From: Prescottella defluvii
GTDB taxonomy: Bacteria > Actinomycetota > Actinomycetes > Mycobacteriales > Mycobacteriaceae
Direction: 5' to 3'
NCBI RefSeq assembly: GCF_000738775.1
Contig: NZ_JPOC01000026.1
Span: 25,633 to 89,632, forward strand
Length of the DNA: 64,000 nucleotides
Position numbers and translations under genes: made by a program. A model generated the notes under the pieces. It was given only the letters and a program-made list of their open reading frames with translations, made no database searches and was not told the DNA's origin. Shown here in pieces: positions 16,720 through 26,041 of this stretch. Each line of letters opens with the position of its first letter. The stretch's first letter is position 1.

Positions 16720-17600
16720 TGTGCCTGCTCCTCTCGGCGCAGATTGCGCGCGGCGAAGATGCGCAGCACGAACAACGTCGCGAACGCGATCGCCAGCAAC
16801 GCCACCGACACCGCGGCCGCGCTGACGGGACGGTCGATCTCGATCTGCTGCTGGATGTACTGCGAGGCCACCTGGGTCTCGCGCGGGATGTTGCCACCGA
16901 TCAGCACCACCGAGCCGTACTCACCGATCGCCCGGGCGAACGCGAGTCCGGCACCGCTGATGATCGCCGGCGTGAGTATCGGCAGCACCACCCGACGGAA
17001 GATCGTCCAGTTGCTCGCACCCAGTGACGCCGCGGCCTGCTCCACCTCACGGTCGGCCTCCATCAGCACCGGCTGCACCGACCGGACCACGAACGGCAAC
17101 GTGACGAACGCGAGCGCCATGATCAGCCCCGGCTGAGTCGCGTTGAGGTGCACGTCGATCGGACTCTGCGGCCCGTACAGCGACAGCAACACGATGCTGG
17201 CGACGATCGTCGGCAACGCGAACGGAAGGTCGATGAGGGAGCCGACGATCCGCTTGCCCGGGAACTCGTCCCGCACCAGCACCCACGCGATCATCGTGCC
17301 CATCACCACGTTGATCAGGGCGACGATCACCGACACCCCGATCGTCACGCGCAACGCTGCCAGCGCGCCGGGCGCGGTGACCGCGTCCCAGAACCCGGAC
17401 CATCCGTCCTCGAACGACGTCACCGTCAGCGCCGCCAGCGGCAGCAACACGATGACGCTGAGCCACAACGCCGCGATACCGATCCCCAACGGGCCGACGG
17501 CGCCGGTGACGGCGAACCGGCGCCGGAAGCGCCCCTTCGGTTTCCGTGGTGGCGGCGTCTGCGCGGTCGGTTGCGGCGCCTGAGTCGTCTCTGTGGTCAT
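16716..17600 (-). CDS. cysT: Sulfate ABC transporter permease CysT
   Basis: This is the second permease subunit, 294 residues. A Pro/Thr-rich cytoplasmic N terminus (about 40 residues) is followed by six predicted membrane segments. The EAA loop reads VEQAAASLGASNWTIFRRVV, and FARAIGEYGSVVLIGGNIP is family-typical. The ATG at 17600 is chosen because it overlaps the last base of the cysP stop (TGATG). Extension to 17783 would run back through cysP in another frame. Confidence 0.94.
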   Translation of the reverse strand: MTTETTQAPQPTAQTPPPRKPKGRFRRRFAVTGAVGPLGIGIAALWLSVIVLLPLAALTVTSFEDGWSGFWDAVTAPGALAALRVTIGVSVIVALINVVMGTMIAWVLVRDEFPGKRIVGSLIDLPFALPTIVASIVLLSLYGPQSPIDVHLNATQPGLIMALAFVTLPFVVRSVQPVLMEADREVEQAAASLGASNWTIFRRVVLPILTPAIISGAGLAFARAIGEYGSVVLIGGNIPRETQVASQYIQQQIEIDRPVSAAAVSVALLAIAFATLFVLRIFAARNLRREEQAQ

Positions 17601-18631
17601 CACTTGGTCGCGTTCTCGTAGATGGCGGCGATCCGGCCCGAGTCCTGCTCGAACAGATCCTTGTCGACGGTGTCCCAGCCCCCGAGGTCGGCGACGGTCC
17701 ACAGCTTCTGCGGCTCCGGGAAATCGGCGGCGTACTCGGCCAGGACGGTCGGGTCGACGGGCCGGAAGCCTGCCTCCGCCCACTGCCGCTGCGCTTCGAG
17801 GGTGTAGAGGAATTCACGGAACGTGACCGCGGTGGACGCGTTCGGTCCGGTCGAGACCACCGCCACCGGATTCTCGACCTTGAGAGTCTCCGGCGGGGTC
17901 ACGTGCTCCACCGGATCCCCCTTGCGTTCGATGAACAGAGCCTCGTTCTCGTAGCTCAGCAACACGTCACCGGTGCCCTGCAGGAACATCTCGGTGGCCT
18001 CGCGGCCCGACTTCGGTTGCACCGTCACATGCTCACCGATCAGCTTGCCGAGGTAATCGAGACCGGCCTGCGGATTCTCCCCGCCGTCACTCGCGGCCGC
18101 GTAGGGCGCCAACAGGTTCCACTTGGCCGAACCGGAACTGAACGGGTTGGGGGTCACCACCTCGACGCCGGGCCGGAGCAGGTCGTCCCAGTCGCGAATG
18201 TCCTTCGGATTGCCCTCCCGGACCACGAGCGTGACCACCGAACCGAACGGAATACCGTTGTAGGCGTTGCTGTTCCAGCTACTGTCGACCAGACCGGCGT
18301 CGACGAGCCGGGTGATCTCCGGCTCGACGGAGAAGCTGACCAGGTCCGCCTGGGCCCCGTCTTTGACCTTCCGCGACTGGTCACCCGAGGCCCCGTACGA
18401 CGGGTTGAATCTCACACCTTCGCCCTCGCCGGTCAGGGCGAACGCCGCAGTCACCTTGTCGTAGCCGGGCTTCGGGACCCCGTACGCGAACAGATTGATC
18501 GTGCCGCCACTGCCGTCCGCACCGATGTCGCCTCCGCCCATCACATCGCTCGAGCCGCCGGCGCACCCGGCGAGAACGACAGCTCCGACCGCGACGAGCG
18601 CAGCCAGGACCGGGCGGGACCGATGCTTCAT
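17600..18631 (-). CDS. Sulfate-binding lipoprotein, copy 1 (CysP/SubI-like)
   Basis: This is the periplasm-side substrate-binding protein of the sulfate importer. A lipoprotein signal peptide ends in the lipobox LAGC, so Cys23 would be lipidated. The Sbp/CysP fold is evident from NLFAYGVPKPGYDKV, FNPSYGASGDQSRKV, NPFSSGSAKWNLLAPYA and the GTGDVLLSYENEAL segment. Length is 343 residues. It is directly coupled to cysT. A second copy of identical length, largely identical in sequence, lies at 19391. The leader peptide 204 bp upstream probably controls it. Confidence 0.93.
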   Translation of the reverse strand: MKHRSRPVLAALVAVGAVVLAGCAGGSSDVMGGGDIGADGSGGTINLFAYGVPKPGYDKVTAAFALTGEGEGVRFNPSYGASGDQSRKVKDGAQADLVSFSVEPEITRLVDAGLVDSSWNSNAYNGIPFGSVVTLVVREGNPKDIRDWDDLLRPGVEVVTPNPFSSGSAKWNLLAPYAAASDGGENPQAGLDYLGKLIGEHVTVQPKSGREATEMFLQGTGDVLLSYENEALFIERKGDPVEHVTPPETLKVENPVAVVSTGPNASTAVTFREFLYTLEAQRQWAEAGFRPVDPTVLAEYAADFPEPQKLWTVADLGGWDTVDKDLFEQDSGRIAAIYENATK

Positions 18632-18782
18632 ACGGATCTACCTTCCTACAGCGGCGGCGGATGCAGAAGAGCCCGCGCGCCGGAAAAACCCCGACCGGAC
18701 GGTCGGTCGGTTCAAATGGGACCTGAATGCGGGGAGGGGTGTTCGCGGCGCACGTCGCCCCCGAGCGGGGCGGAAGGAAAGA

Positions 18783-18803
18783 GCGCGTTCGGACCGAACG
18801 CGC
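18783..18803 (-). terminator. Candidate attenuator hairpin after leader 1
   Basis: GCGCGTTCGG and CCGAACGCGC are perfect inverted arms around one base, 33 bp past the leader-1 stop. On the minus-strand RNA this gives at least an 8-bp stem with a 5-nt loop, followed by the pyrimidine stretch TCTTTCCTTCC. It could act as the terminator in a cysteine attenuation switch, or be a protein-binding palindrome. Confidence 0.4.
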
Positions 18804-18835
18804 GTGTCACGACAGAGCGAACACCGAGACTGAGA

Positions 18836-18925
18836 TCAACAACAGTCGATGTCGGCGACTGCGAGGCGGCCGACAGCGATCAACGCCAGTTCATGGCGGA
18901 CCTGGTGCGCGGCGACTACAGACAC
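18836..18925 (-). CDS. Leader peptide 1 of the sulfate transporter operon (ends Cys-Cys)
   Basis: This 29-residue ORF is too short for ordinary gene calling. It ends VADIDCC followed by stop and contains VRHELALIAVG. A second ORF of the same length and pattern lies in front of the other lipoprotein copy (20503-20592), which argues that both are real. A -10 box ends 7 nt before the GTG, so it should be leaderless. Mycobacterial sulfate-binding genes also carry cysteine-codon leader ORFs. I infer that two terminal Cys codons sense Cys-tRNA and gate cysP-cysT-cysW-cysA. Confidence 0.72.
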   Translation of the reverse strand: MSVVAAHQVRHELALIAVGRLAVADIDCC

Positions 18926-18932
18926 GCGGCAG

Positions 18933-18938
18933 ACTTTA
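18933..18938 (-). promoter_or_regulatory. -10 element of leader 1 / cysPTWA
   Basis: TAAAGT on the minus strand ends exactly 7 nt before the GTG of leader 1. The same spacing is seen at leader 2 and at the sirA leader. No clear -35 is visible. Confidence 0.5.
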
Positions 18939-18995
18939 GCAGAGCACGGAACCGACGTCCGAATGACGCGATTCGCGCACGAACGTCAGCGGGGG

Positions 18996-19073
18996 TCAGC
19001 GGGTGAAGTACCAGGCGATGACGACCAGGACGAGCAGCGCGATCAGCGCCAGGGTCACGCGTGAGCGCGGCAT
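18996..19073 (-). CDS. 25-residue single-pass membrane microprotein
   Basis: The ORF encodes a basic MPRSR start, about 16 hydrophobic residues (VTLALIALLVLVVIAWYF) and a final Thr-Arg. It is one membrane helix with an N-in charge pattern. Its ATG overlaps the stop of the 74-residue gene by one base (TGATG), so translation is probably coupled. It lies between the two leader-plus-lipoprotein units of the sulfate transporter. The function is unknown; a small subunit or regulator of the transporter is only a guess. Confidence 0.6.
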   Translation of the reverse strand: MPRSRVTLALIALLVLVVIAWYFTR

Positions 19074-19297
19074 CAGGAACCCTCCACCTTCGTGTGTGCG
19101 TCCACGCGGACGTCGGAATCAGCCGGCTCGGCCCGACCGAACGCGGCGAACAGCGCGGACAACACGCGGTCGAGCACCCAGGCGATCCCGAAACAGGCAG
19201 GAATCATCACCACGATCACCAGGACGACCTGGGGAATGAACGGCAGGCCGGCGACCCACAGTTCTGCACCGTCCCACCAGCTCGCGAGTTGATCCAC
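19073..19297 (-). CDS. Small membrane protein, 74 residues (Rv2401A-like position)
   Basis: An amphipathic Trp-rich start (MDQLASWWDGAELWV) leads into one or two membrane segments (PFIPQVVLVIVVMIPACFGIAWVL, about residues 19-42, with a further helix after it). A charged tail of about 20 residues follows. M. tuberculosis has a small conserved membrane protein gene (Rv2401A) beside its sulfate-binding gene, which supports a conserved association. It is between the two binding-protein copies and translationally coupled to the 25-residue ORF. There is no recognised domain. Confidence 0.7.
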   Translation of the reverse strand: MDQLASWWDGAELWVAGLPFIPQVVLVIVVMIPACFGIAWVLDRVLSALFAAFGRAEPADSDVRVDAHTKVEGS

Positions 19298-19321
19298 GCG
19301 ACCACCCTAGCCGCTGACGAA

Positions 19322-19366
19322 ACGGGGACCGAACACGGCGCAGCCGTCGCCATGTCCGGTCCCCGT
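19322..19366 (-). terminator. Hairpin between lipoprotein copy 2 and the small membrane gene
   Basis: ACGGGGACCG and CGGTCCCCGT form a perfect 10-bp outer stem around a 25-nt region that can pair partly with itself. Coming right after the copy-2 stop, it probably ends or reduces that transcript. Confidence 0.5.
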
Positions 19367-19390
19367 GGCCGCGCGGTGTCCGCGCGACCC

Positions 19391-20422
19391 CTACTGCGTC
19401 GCGTTCTCGTAGATGACGGCGATGCTGCCCGTCCCCTGCTTGAACAGTTCCGCGTCGACGGCCGGCCAGCCACCGAGATCGGCGACGGTCCACAACTGCT
19501 GCGGCTGCGGGAAGTCTGCCGCGAACTCCGCTGCGACAGCCGGATCGACGGGCCGGAAGCCGGCCTCCGCCCACAGTCTCTGCGCCTCGGAGGTGTACAG
19601 GTAGTCGCGGAATGCGATGGCCTGGGGGGCGTTCGGGCTGTTCGAGATCACCGCCACCGGATTCTCGATCTTGAAGGTGGTCGGCGGCGTCACGTGCTCC
19701 ACCGGATCGCCGTTCCGTTCGGTGAACAGTGCCTCGTTCTCGTAGCTCAGCAACACGTCGCCGGTGCCCTGCAGGAACATCTCGGTGGCCTCGCGGCCCG
19801 ACTTCGGCTGCACCTTCACGTGCTCACCGATCAGCCTGCCGAGGTAGTCGAGACCGGCCTGTGGATTCTTGCCGCCGTCACTCTTGGCGGCATAGGGGGC
19901 CAACAGGTTCCACTTCGCCGAGCCGGAACTGAACGGGTTGGGGGTCACCACCTCGACACCAGGCCGGAGCAGGTCGTCCCAGTCCCGGATGTTCTCCGGA
20001 TTGCCCTCCCGGACCACGAGCGTGACCACCGAACCGAACGGAATCCCGTTGTAGGCGTCGTTGTTCCAGTTCTCGTCGACCAGGCCGGCATCGACGAGCC
20101 GGGTGATGTCCGGCTCGACCGAGAAGTTCACGAAGTCGGCCTGCGCGCCGTCCTTGACCTTCCGCGACTGGTCCCCCGAGGCCCCGTAGGACGCGTTGAA
20201 TCTCACACCCTTGCCCTCCTCGGTCTCGGAGAAGGCGGCGGTGACCTTGTCGAATCCCGGCTTGGGGACCGCGTAGGCGAACAGATTGATCGTGCCGCCG
20301 CTGCCGTCGGCGCCGGCGTCGGCGCCGCCGACGACGTCACTCGAGCCGCCGCTGCACGCGGTCAGCGCGACGGCGCCGATCACGGCGAAGGCGGTCAGGA
20401 ACGAACGGGAACGATGCTTCAT
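19391..20422 (-). CDS. Sulfate-binding lipoprotein, copy 2 (CysP/SubI-like)
   Basis: This is a second sulfate-binding lipoprotein of 343 residues, exactly the length of copy 1 and largely identical to it. Shared segments include SGGTINLFAYAVPKPGFDKV, NPFSSGSAKWNLLAPYA and EPLVEHVTPP-like stretches. The lipobox is LTAC rather than LAGC. I place the start at ATG 20422; the open frame upstream to 21070 is antisense to the trehalase. It has its own leader peptide and promoter but no permease genes of its own, so it should deliver ligand to the same CysTWA complex. Charged positions differ most in the second half. Confidence 0.92.
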   Translation of the reverse strand: MKHRSRSFLTAFAVIGAVALTACSGGSSDVVGGADAGADGSGGTINLFAYAVPKPGFDKVTAAFSETEEGKGVRFNASYGASGDQSRKVKDGAQADFVNFSVEPDITRLVDAGLVDENWNNDAYNGIPFGSVVTLVVREGNPENIRDWDDLLRPGVEVVTPNPFSSGSAKWNLLAPYAAKSDGGKNPQAGLDYLGRLIGEHVKVQPKSGREATEMFLQGTGDVLLSYENEALFTERNGDPVEHVTPPTTFKIENPVAVISNSPNAPQAIAFRDYLYTSEAQRLWAEAGFRPVDPAVAAEFAADFPQPQQLWTVADLGGWPAVDAELFKQGTGSIAVIYENATQ

Positions 20423-20473
20423 GGGATGACTTCCTATCGGGCTCACGGGTGCTGCGGATGACGGACGAAACCG

Positions 20474-20491
20474 GCCCGGCGCAGGCCGGGC
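20474..20491 (-). terminator. Candidate attenuator hairpin after leader 2
   Basis: GCCCGGC (20474-20480) and GCCGGGC (20485-20491) form a 7-bp stem with a tetraloop, 12 bp past the leader-2 stop. The minus-strand RNA then reads CGGTTTCGTC. The stem is close enough that a ribosome stalled on the leader's Cys codon near the stop could influence its folding. Confidence 0.38.
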
Positions 20492-20502
20492 GGAGGATCG
20501 CG

Positions 20503-20592
20503 TCAGCGACAGTGAACGTCCGCAACTGCAAGCCCGCCGACGGCAATCAACGCCAGTTCGTGGCGGACGCGATGAGGGGTGGCAACAGGCAC
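20503..20592 (-). CDS. Leader peptide 2, in front of lipoprotein copy 2 (ends Cys-Arg)
   Basis: This 29-residue ORF is paralogous to leader 1: both contain VRHELALIAVG, then LAVAD, and both end with Cys codons next to the stop (VADVHCR here). The GTG at 20592 is 7 nt after a -10 box, as in leader 1. It has one Cys codon where leader 1 has two, so its response threshold may differ. The lipoprotein ATG is 80 bp downstream. Confidence 0.7.
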   Translation of the reverse strand: MPVATPHRVRHELALIAVGGLAVADVHCR

Positions 20593-20599
20593 GTCGCAG

Positions 20600-20605
20600 A
20601 ACGTA
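20600..20605 (-). promoter_or_regulatory. -10 element of leader 2
   Basis: TACGTT on the minus strand ends 7 nt before the GTG of leader 2, matching the geometry at leader 1. Confidence 0.48.
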
Positions 20606-20695
20606 GCAGACGTCGGCGCGGATGCCGAGGGATGAAATCAGGGCAGCTCTCGCGAACGGTGGACGCGGACGGACGGCCGGGTCGATGATGAGGTG

Positions 20696-22666
20696 ATGAC
20701 GTCTCAGGCCGAACAGCCCGTCACCACGCCCATCGCGGATTCCGACGAGGTGGCACCGAGGCGCCGCAGCGCCTTCCCCCCGATCGACGACTACGCCTTC
20801 CTGTCCGATTGCGAGACGAACTGCCTGGTCGCACGCAACGGCGCCGTCGAGTGGATGTGCGTCCCGCGCCCCGATTCCCCCAGCGTGTTCGGCGCGATAC
20901 TCGACCGCAGCGCCGGCCACTTCCGGATCGGACCGTACGGCCAGAACGTGCCGTCCGCGCGCCGCTACCTTCCGGGCGGGCTGATCCTGGAGACCACGTG
21001 GCAGACCCAGACCGGGTGGCTGATCGTGCGCGACGCACTCGTGATGGGCCCGTGGCACGCCAACGAACAACGCTCACCCACGCGCCGGCGGACACCGTCC
21101 GACTGGGACGCCGAACACATCCTGCTGCGGACCGTCAAGTGCGTCAGCGGCACCGTCGAGGTGGAGATGAGTTGCGAGCCGGCGTTCGACTACCACCGCG
21201 CCCCGGCGCACTGGGAGTACACCGGCAAGGTCTACGAGGAGGCCACCGCGACGTGCCGCGGCGCCTCCCACGGCGAGCATCCGACACTCCGGCTGACGTC
21301 GAACCTGCGTCTCGGGGTCGAGGGCCGCGAGGCCCGGGCCCGCTCCCGCATGGTGGAGGGCGACAACGCTTTCGTCGCACTGTCCTGGTCGGAGATGCAG
21401 GCCCCCAAGAGCTTCGCCGAAGCGGCCGACAAGATGTGGCAGACCACTGAGTGCTGGCGGCAGTGGGTGACGATCGGACGCTTCCCCGACCATCCGTGGC
21501 GGAGCCACCTGCAGAGCAGTGCACTGACCCTCAAGGGGCTGACCTACGCACCGACCGGCGCGCTGCTCGCCGCACCCACCACGTCACTTCCGGAAACACC
21601 TGGCGGCGAACGTAACTGGGACTACCGGTACGCCTGGGTGCGGGACTCGACCTTCGCGCTCTGGGGTCTGTACACCCTCGGCCTCGACCGCGAGGCCAAC
21701 GACTTCTTCTCGTTCATCTTCGACTCGGCCCAGTCCGACAACGGCGACCCGGCGCCGCTGCAGGTGATGTACGGCGTCGGCGGCGAGCACACCCTCGTCG
21801 AGGAGGAACTGGGGCACCTGAAGGGCTACGACGGGGCCCTGCCCGTGCGGATCGGCAACGGCGCCTACAACCAGAACCAGCACGACATCTGGGGCACCCT
21901 GCTCGACTCGGTGTACCTGCACGTCCGGTCCCGCGACCAGGTCCCCGAGACGTTGTGGCCGCTGCTCCTACGGCAGATCGAGGAGGTCGTCGAGCACTGG
22001 CGCGAACCGGACCGCGGGATCTGGGAGGTGCGCGGCGAACCGCAGCACTTCACGTCGTCGAAGATCATGTGCTGGGTGGCGCTCGACCGCGGCGCCAAAC
22101 TCGCCACCCTGCACGGCGAGAAGGCCTTCGCGGCGCAGTGGACCGAGATCGCCGACGAGGTCAAGGCCGACATCCTCGAGCACGGTGTCGACGACCGCGG
22201 GGTGTTCACCCAGCGCTACGGTCATCCGTCCCTGGACGCCTCCCTGCTGCTGGCGCCGCTGTTGCGGTTCCTGCCCGCCGACGACCACCGGGTCAAGGCG
22301 ACCGTGCTGGCGATCGCCGACGAACTCACCGAGGACGGACTCGTGCTCCGCTATCGGGTCGAATCCACCGACGACGGGCTGTCCGGGAAGGAGGGTACGT
22401 TCACGATCTGCTCGTTCTGGCTGGTGTCCGCGCTCGTCGAGATCGGGGAGGTGAAGCGCGCCCAGGACCTGTGCGAACGACTCCTCGCGTTCGCGAGCCC
22501 CCTCAAGCTCTACGGCGAGGAGATCGACCCTCGGACGGGCCGGCACCTGGGCAACTTCCCCCAGGCCTTCACCCACCTGGCACTGATCAACGCCGTCGTG
22601 CACGTCATCCGCGCCGAGGAGTCCGGCCACACCGGAACGTTCCAGCCGGCACACGGGCACTCCTGA
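20696..22666 (+). CDS. Glycoside hydrolase family 15 protein, probable trehalase
   Basis: This is a GH15 (alpha/alpha)6-barrel enzyme of 656 residues with an N-terminal beta-sandwich domain (about 25-270). The catalytic-domain signature RNWDYRYAWVRDSTFAL is clear, followed by YNQNQHDIWG and the late Glu-rich segment GKEGTFTICSFWLV. The M. tuberculosis gene in this position (Rv2402) encodes a GH15 trehalase, so hydrolysis of trehalose to glucose is more likely than glucoamylase activity. It lacks a signal peptide and should be cytoplasmic. The ATG at 20696 follows GATGAGG; a GTG sits one codon earlier. Confidence 0.9.
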   Translation: MTSQAEQPVTTPIADSDEVAPRRRSAFPPIDDYAFLSDCETNCLVARNGAVEWMCVPRPDSPSVFGAILDRSAGHFRIGPYGQNVPSARRYLPGGLILETTWQTQTGWLIVRDALVMGPWHANEQRSPTRRRTPSDWDAEHILLRTVKCVSGTVEVEMSCEPAFDYHRAPAHWEYTGKVYEEATATCRGASHGEHPTLRLTSNLRLGVEGREARARSRMVEGDNAFVALSWSEMQAPKSFAEAADKMWQTTECWRQWVTIGRFPDHPWRSHLQSSALTLKGLTYAPTGALLAAPTTSLPETPGGERNWDYRYAWVRDSTFALWGLYTLGLDREANDFFSFIFDSAQSDNGDPAPLQVMYGVGGEHTLVEEELGHLKGYDGALPVRIGNGAYNQNQHDIWGTLLDSVYLHVRSRDQVPETLWPLLLRQIEEVVEHWREPDRGIWEVRGEPQHFTSSKIMCWVALDRGAKLATLHGEKAFAAQWTEIADEVKADILEHGVDDRGVFTQRYGHPSLDASLLLAPLLRFLPADDHRVKATVLAIADELTEDGLVLRYRVESTDDGLSGKEGTFTICSFWLVSALVEIGEVKRAQDLCERLLAFASPLKLYGEEIDPRTGRHLGNFPQAFTHLALINAVVHVIRAEESGHTGTFQPAHGHS

Positions 22667-22726
22667 CGGTCGCGCGGACCGCCGCGAATCGCCGCGAACT
22701 CACGTGGCCTGTGCCACGATCGACAC

Positions 22727-23101
22727 ATGTTGGATCACTTGGGAATTCAATGTGCCGACCCCGCGGCGAGCGCGGCGTTCTACGACAGAGCGCTCGCCCC
22801 GCTCGGCGGGGTCCGGATCATGGAGTACGGGCAGGTCATCGGTTACGGTGTGCCACCGCACCCCGACTTCTGGATCAGCCCGCTGGTGCCCGCCGACGCC
22901 GGCTTCCGGGAGAATCACATCGCGTTCGTCGCCGACACCCGAGCCGCGGTCGACGCGTTCTTCGCCGCCGCAGTCGAGGCCGGCGCCGAGGTGCTGCACG
23001 CGCCGCGCGAGTGGCCGGAGTACCACCCCGGCTACTACGGCGCATTCGTCCGCGACCCCGACGGCAACAACGTCGAGGCGGTCTGTCACCACCCCGAGTA
23101 G
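22727..23101 (+). CDS. VOC-family (glyoxalase/bleomycin-resistance fold) protein
   Basis: This 124-residue single-domain vicinal-oxygen-chelate protein starts MLDHLGIQCADPAASAAFY and ends with the typical FVRDPDGNNVEAVCH, whose Glu is a usual metal ligand. Putative ligands are His4, one of the central acidic or histidine residues, and the C-terminal Glu. The substrate is unknown. CACGAT ends 6 nt before the ATG, and no ribosome-binding site lies between, so a leaderless start is possible. Confidence 0.87.
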   Translation: MLDHLGIQCADPAASAAFYDRALAPLGGVRIMEYGQVIGYGVPPHPDFWISPLVPADAGFRENHIAFVADTRAAVDAFFAAAVEAGAEVLHAPREWPEYHPGYYGAFVRDPDGNNVEAVCHHPE

Positions 23102-23109
23102 TTCGGTCG

Positions 23110-24042
23110 TCAGTAGGTCCGGCGGAGCAACCGCTCCGCGTCGGCCGCGATGGTGCGCACGACGTCGCCGGCCGGACGCTCCGACGTGACGAGACCCGCG
23201 GCCTCGCCGGCATACACCACGCCGACGCCGGTGTCCGCGGGATCGTATGCAGCCGAGAGGGTTTCGTTGTCCGCGCCGCGTCCGTGCCACTTCGCGGTGT
23301 AGTCGTTGGCGAGGGCGCGACCGCCCCAGCGGGCCGGCCACGGCTGATCGCGGGCCTGATCGAAGATCGACGTGTAGACGGTGTCGGCGCTGCCGGCCTC
23401 GATCAGCTTCTGCCGCGCGTACTCCGGGCCGATCGTCTCGGGGCTCGCGAGCAGGGCGGTCCCGATCATGGCACCCTCCGCTCCCGCGGCGATGACGGCC
23501 GCCAGTCCGCGACCGGTGCCGATGCCACCCGCTGCCAGCACCGGCAGGCTCGTCGCGTCGAGCACCTCCTGCAGCAGCGGCAGCGTGCCGATCCGTCCGG
23601 TGTGCCCGCCGGCCTCGCCGCCCTGCGCAATCACGAAGTCGACACCCGCCCGCTCGACGACGCGAAGATCCTCGACGGTGTTGACCTGTGAGACGGCCAG
23701 CGCGCCGGCCGCGTGCACCCGTTCGACGTACGGCGCCGGATCGCCGAACGACAGCGACACCACCCGGGGCCTCTCGGCGAGCGCCGCGTCGAGCAACGAG
23801 TCGTCGACGTCGAGCGACCACGTCATCAGGCCGATGCCGAGCAGCCCACCGCCGATCTCGCGGGCGATCGCCGACTCCGCCGCGATCCATTCCGGTGTCG
23901 CGTAGCGCGCCGCGCCGAGCAGACCGAGTCCGCCCGCCCGAGTGACCTCACCGGCCAGTTCGCCGCCGGCGCGGCCACCCATCGGGGCGCCGAAGATCGG
24001 CACCTCCAACCCGAGTTCGCGGGTCAACCAGGTGCCGATCAT
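23110..24042 (-). CDS. Nitronate monooxygenase (2-nitropropane dioxygenase family)
   Basis: This is an FMN-dependent TIM-barrel enzyme of 310 residues. Family segments are PIFGAPMGGRAGGELAGEV near the N terminus, the FMN-phosphate region PVLAAGGIGTGRGLAAVIAAGA, and IGTALLASPE. Such enzymes oxidise alkyl nitronates such as propionate 3-nitronate, although some members have other oxidoreductase roles. It is 12 bp downstream of lepA on the same strand and may be co-transcribed. Confidence 0.88.
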   Translation of the reverse strand: MIGTWLTRELGLEVPIFGAPMGGRAGGELAGEVTRAGGLGLLGAARYATPEWIAAESAIAREIGGGLLGIGLMTWSLDVDDSLLDAALAERPRVVSLSFGDPAPYVERVHAAGALAVSQVNTVEDLRVVERAGVDFVIAQGGEAGGHTGRIGTLPLLQEVLDATSLPVLAAGGIGTGRGLAAVIAAGAEGAMIGTALLASPETIGPEYARQKLIEAGSADTVYTSIFDQARDQPWPARWGGRALANDYTAKWHGRGADNETLSAAYDPADTGVGVVYAGEAAGLVTSERPAGDVVRTIAADAERLLRRTY

Positions 24043-24054
24043 CGTGTGAACCTC

Positions 24055-25917
<1,863 letters not shown>

Positions 25918-26041
25918 GCCCTATTCCCTCGTCTCACTCGCGCACCTGTACCGGCCCGGTCCGGCATCGACTGCCTCCCGCGCCCTCCCATCATCCCTTG
26001 AACACCGGTGTGCGTACACATCCAGGGTCGCCGGGGCCGCT

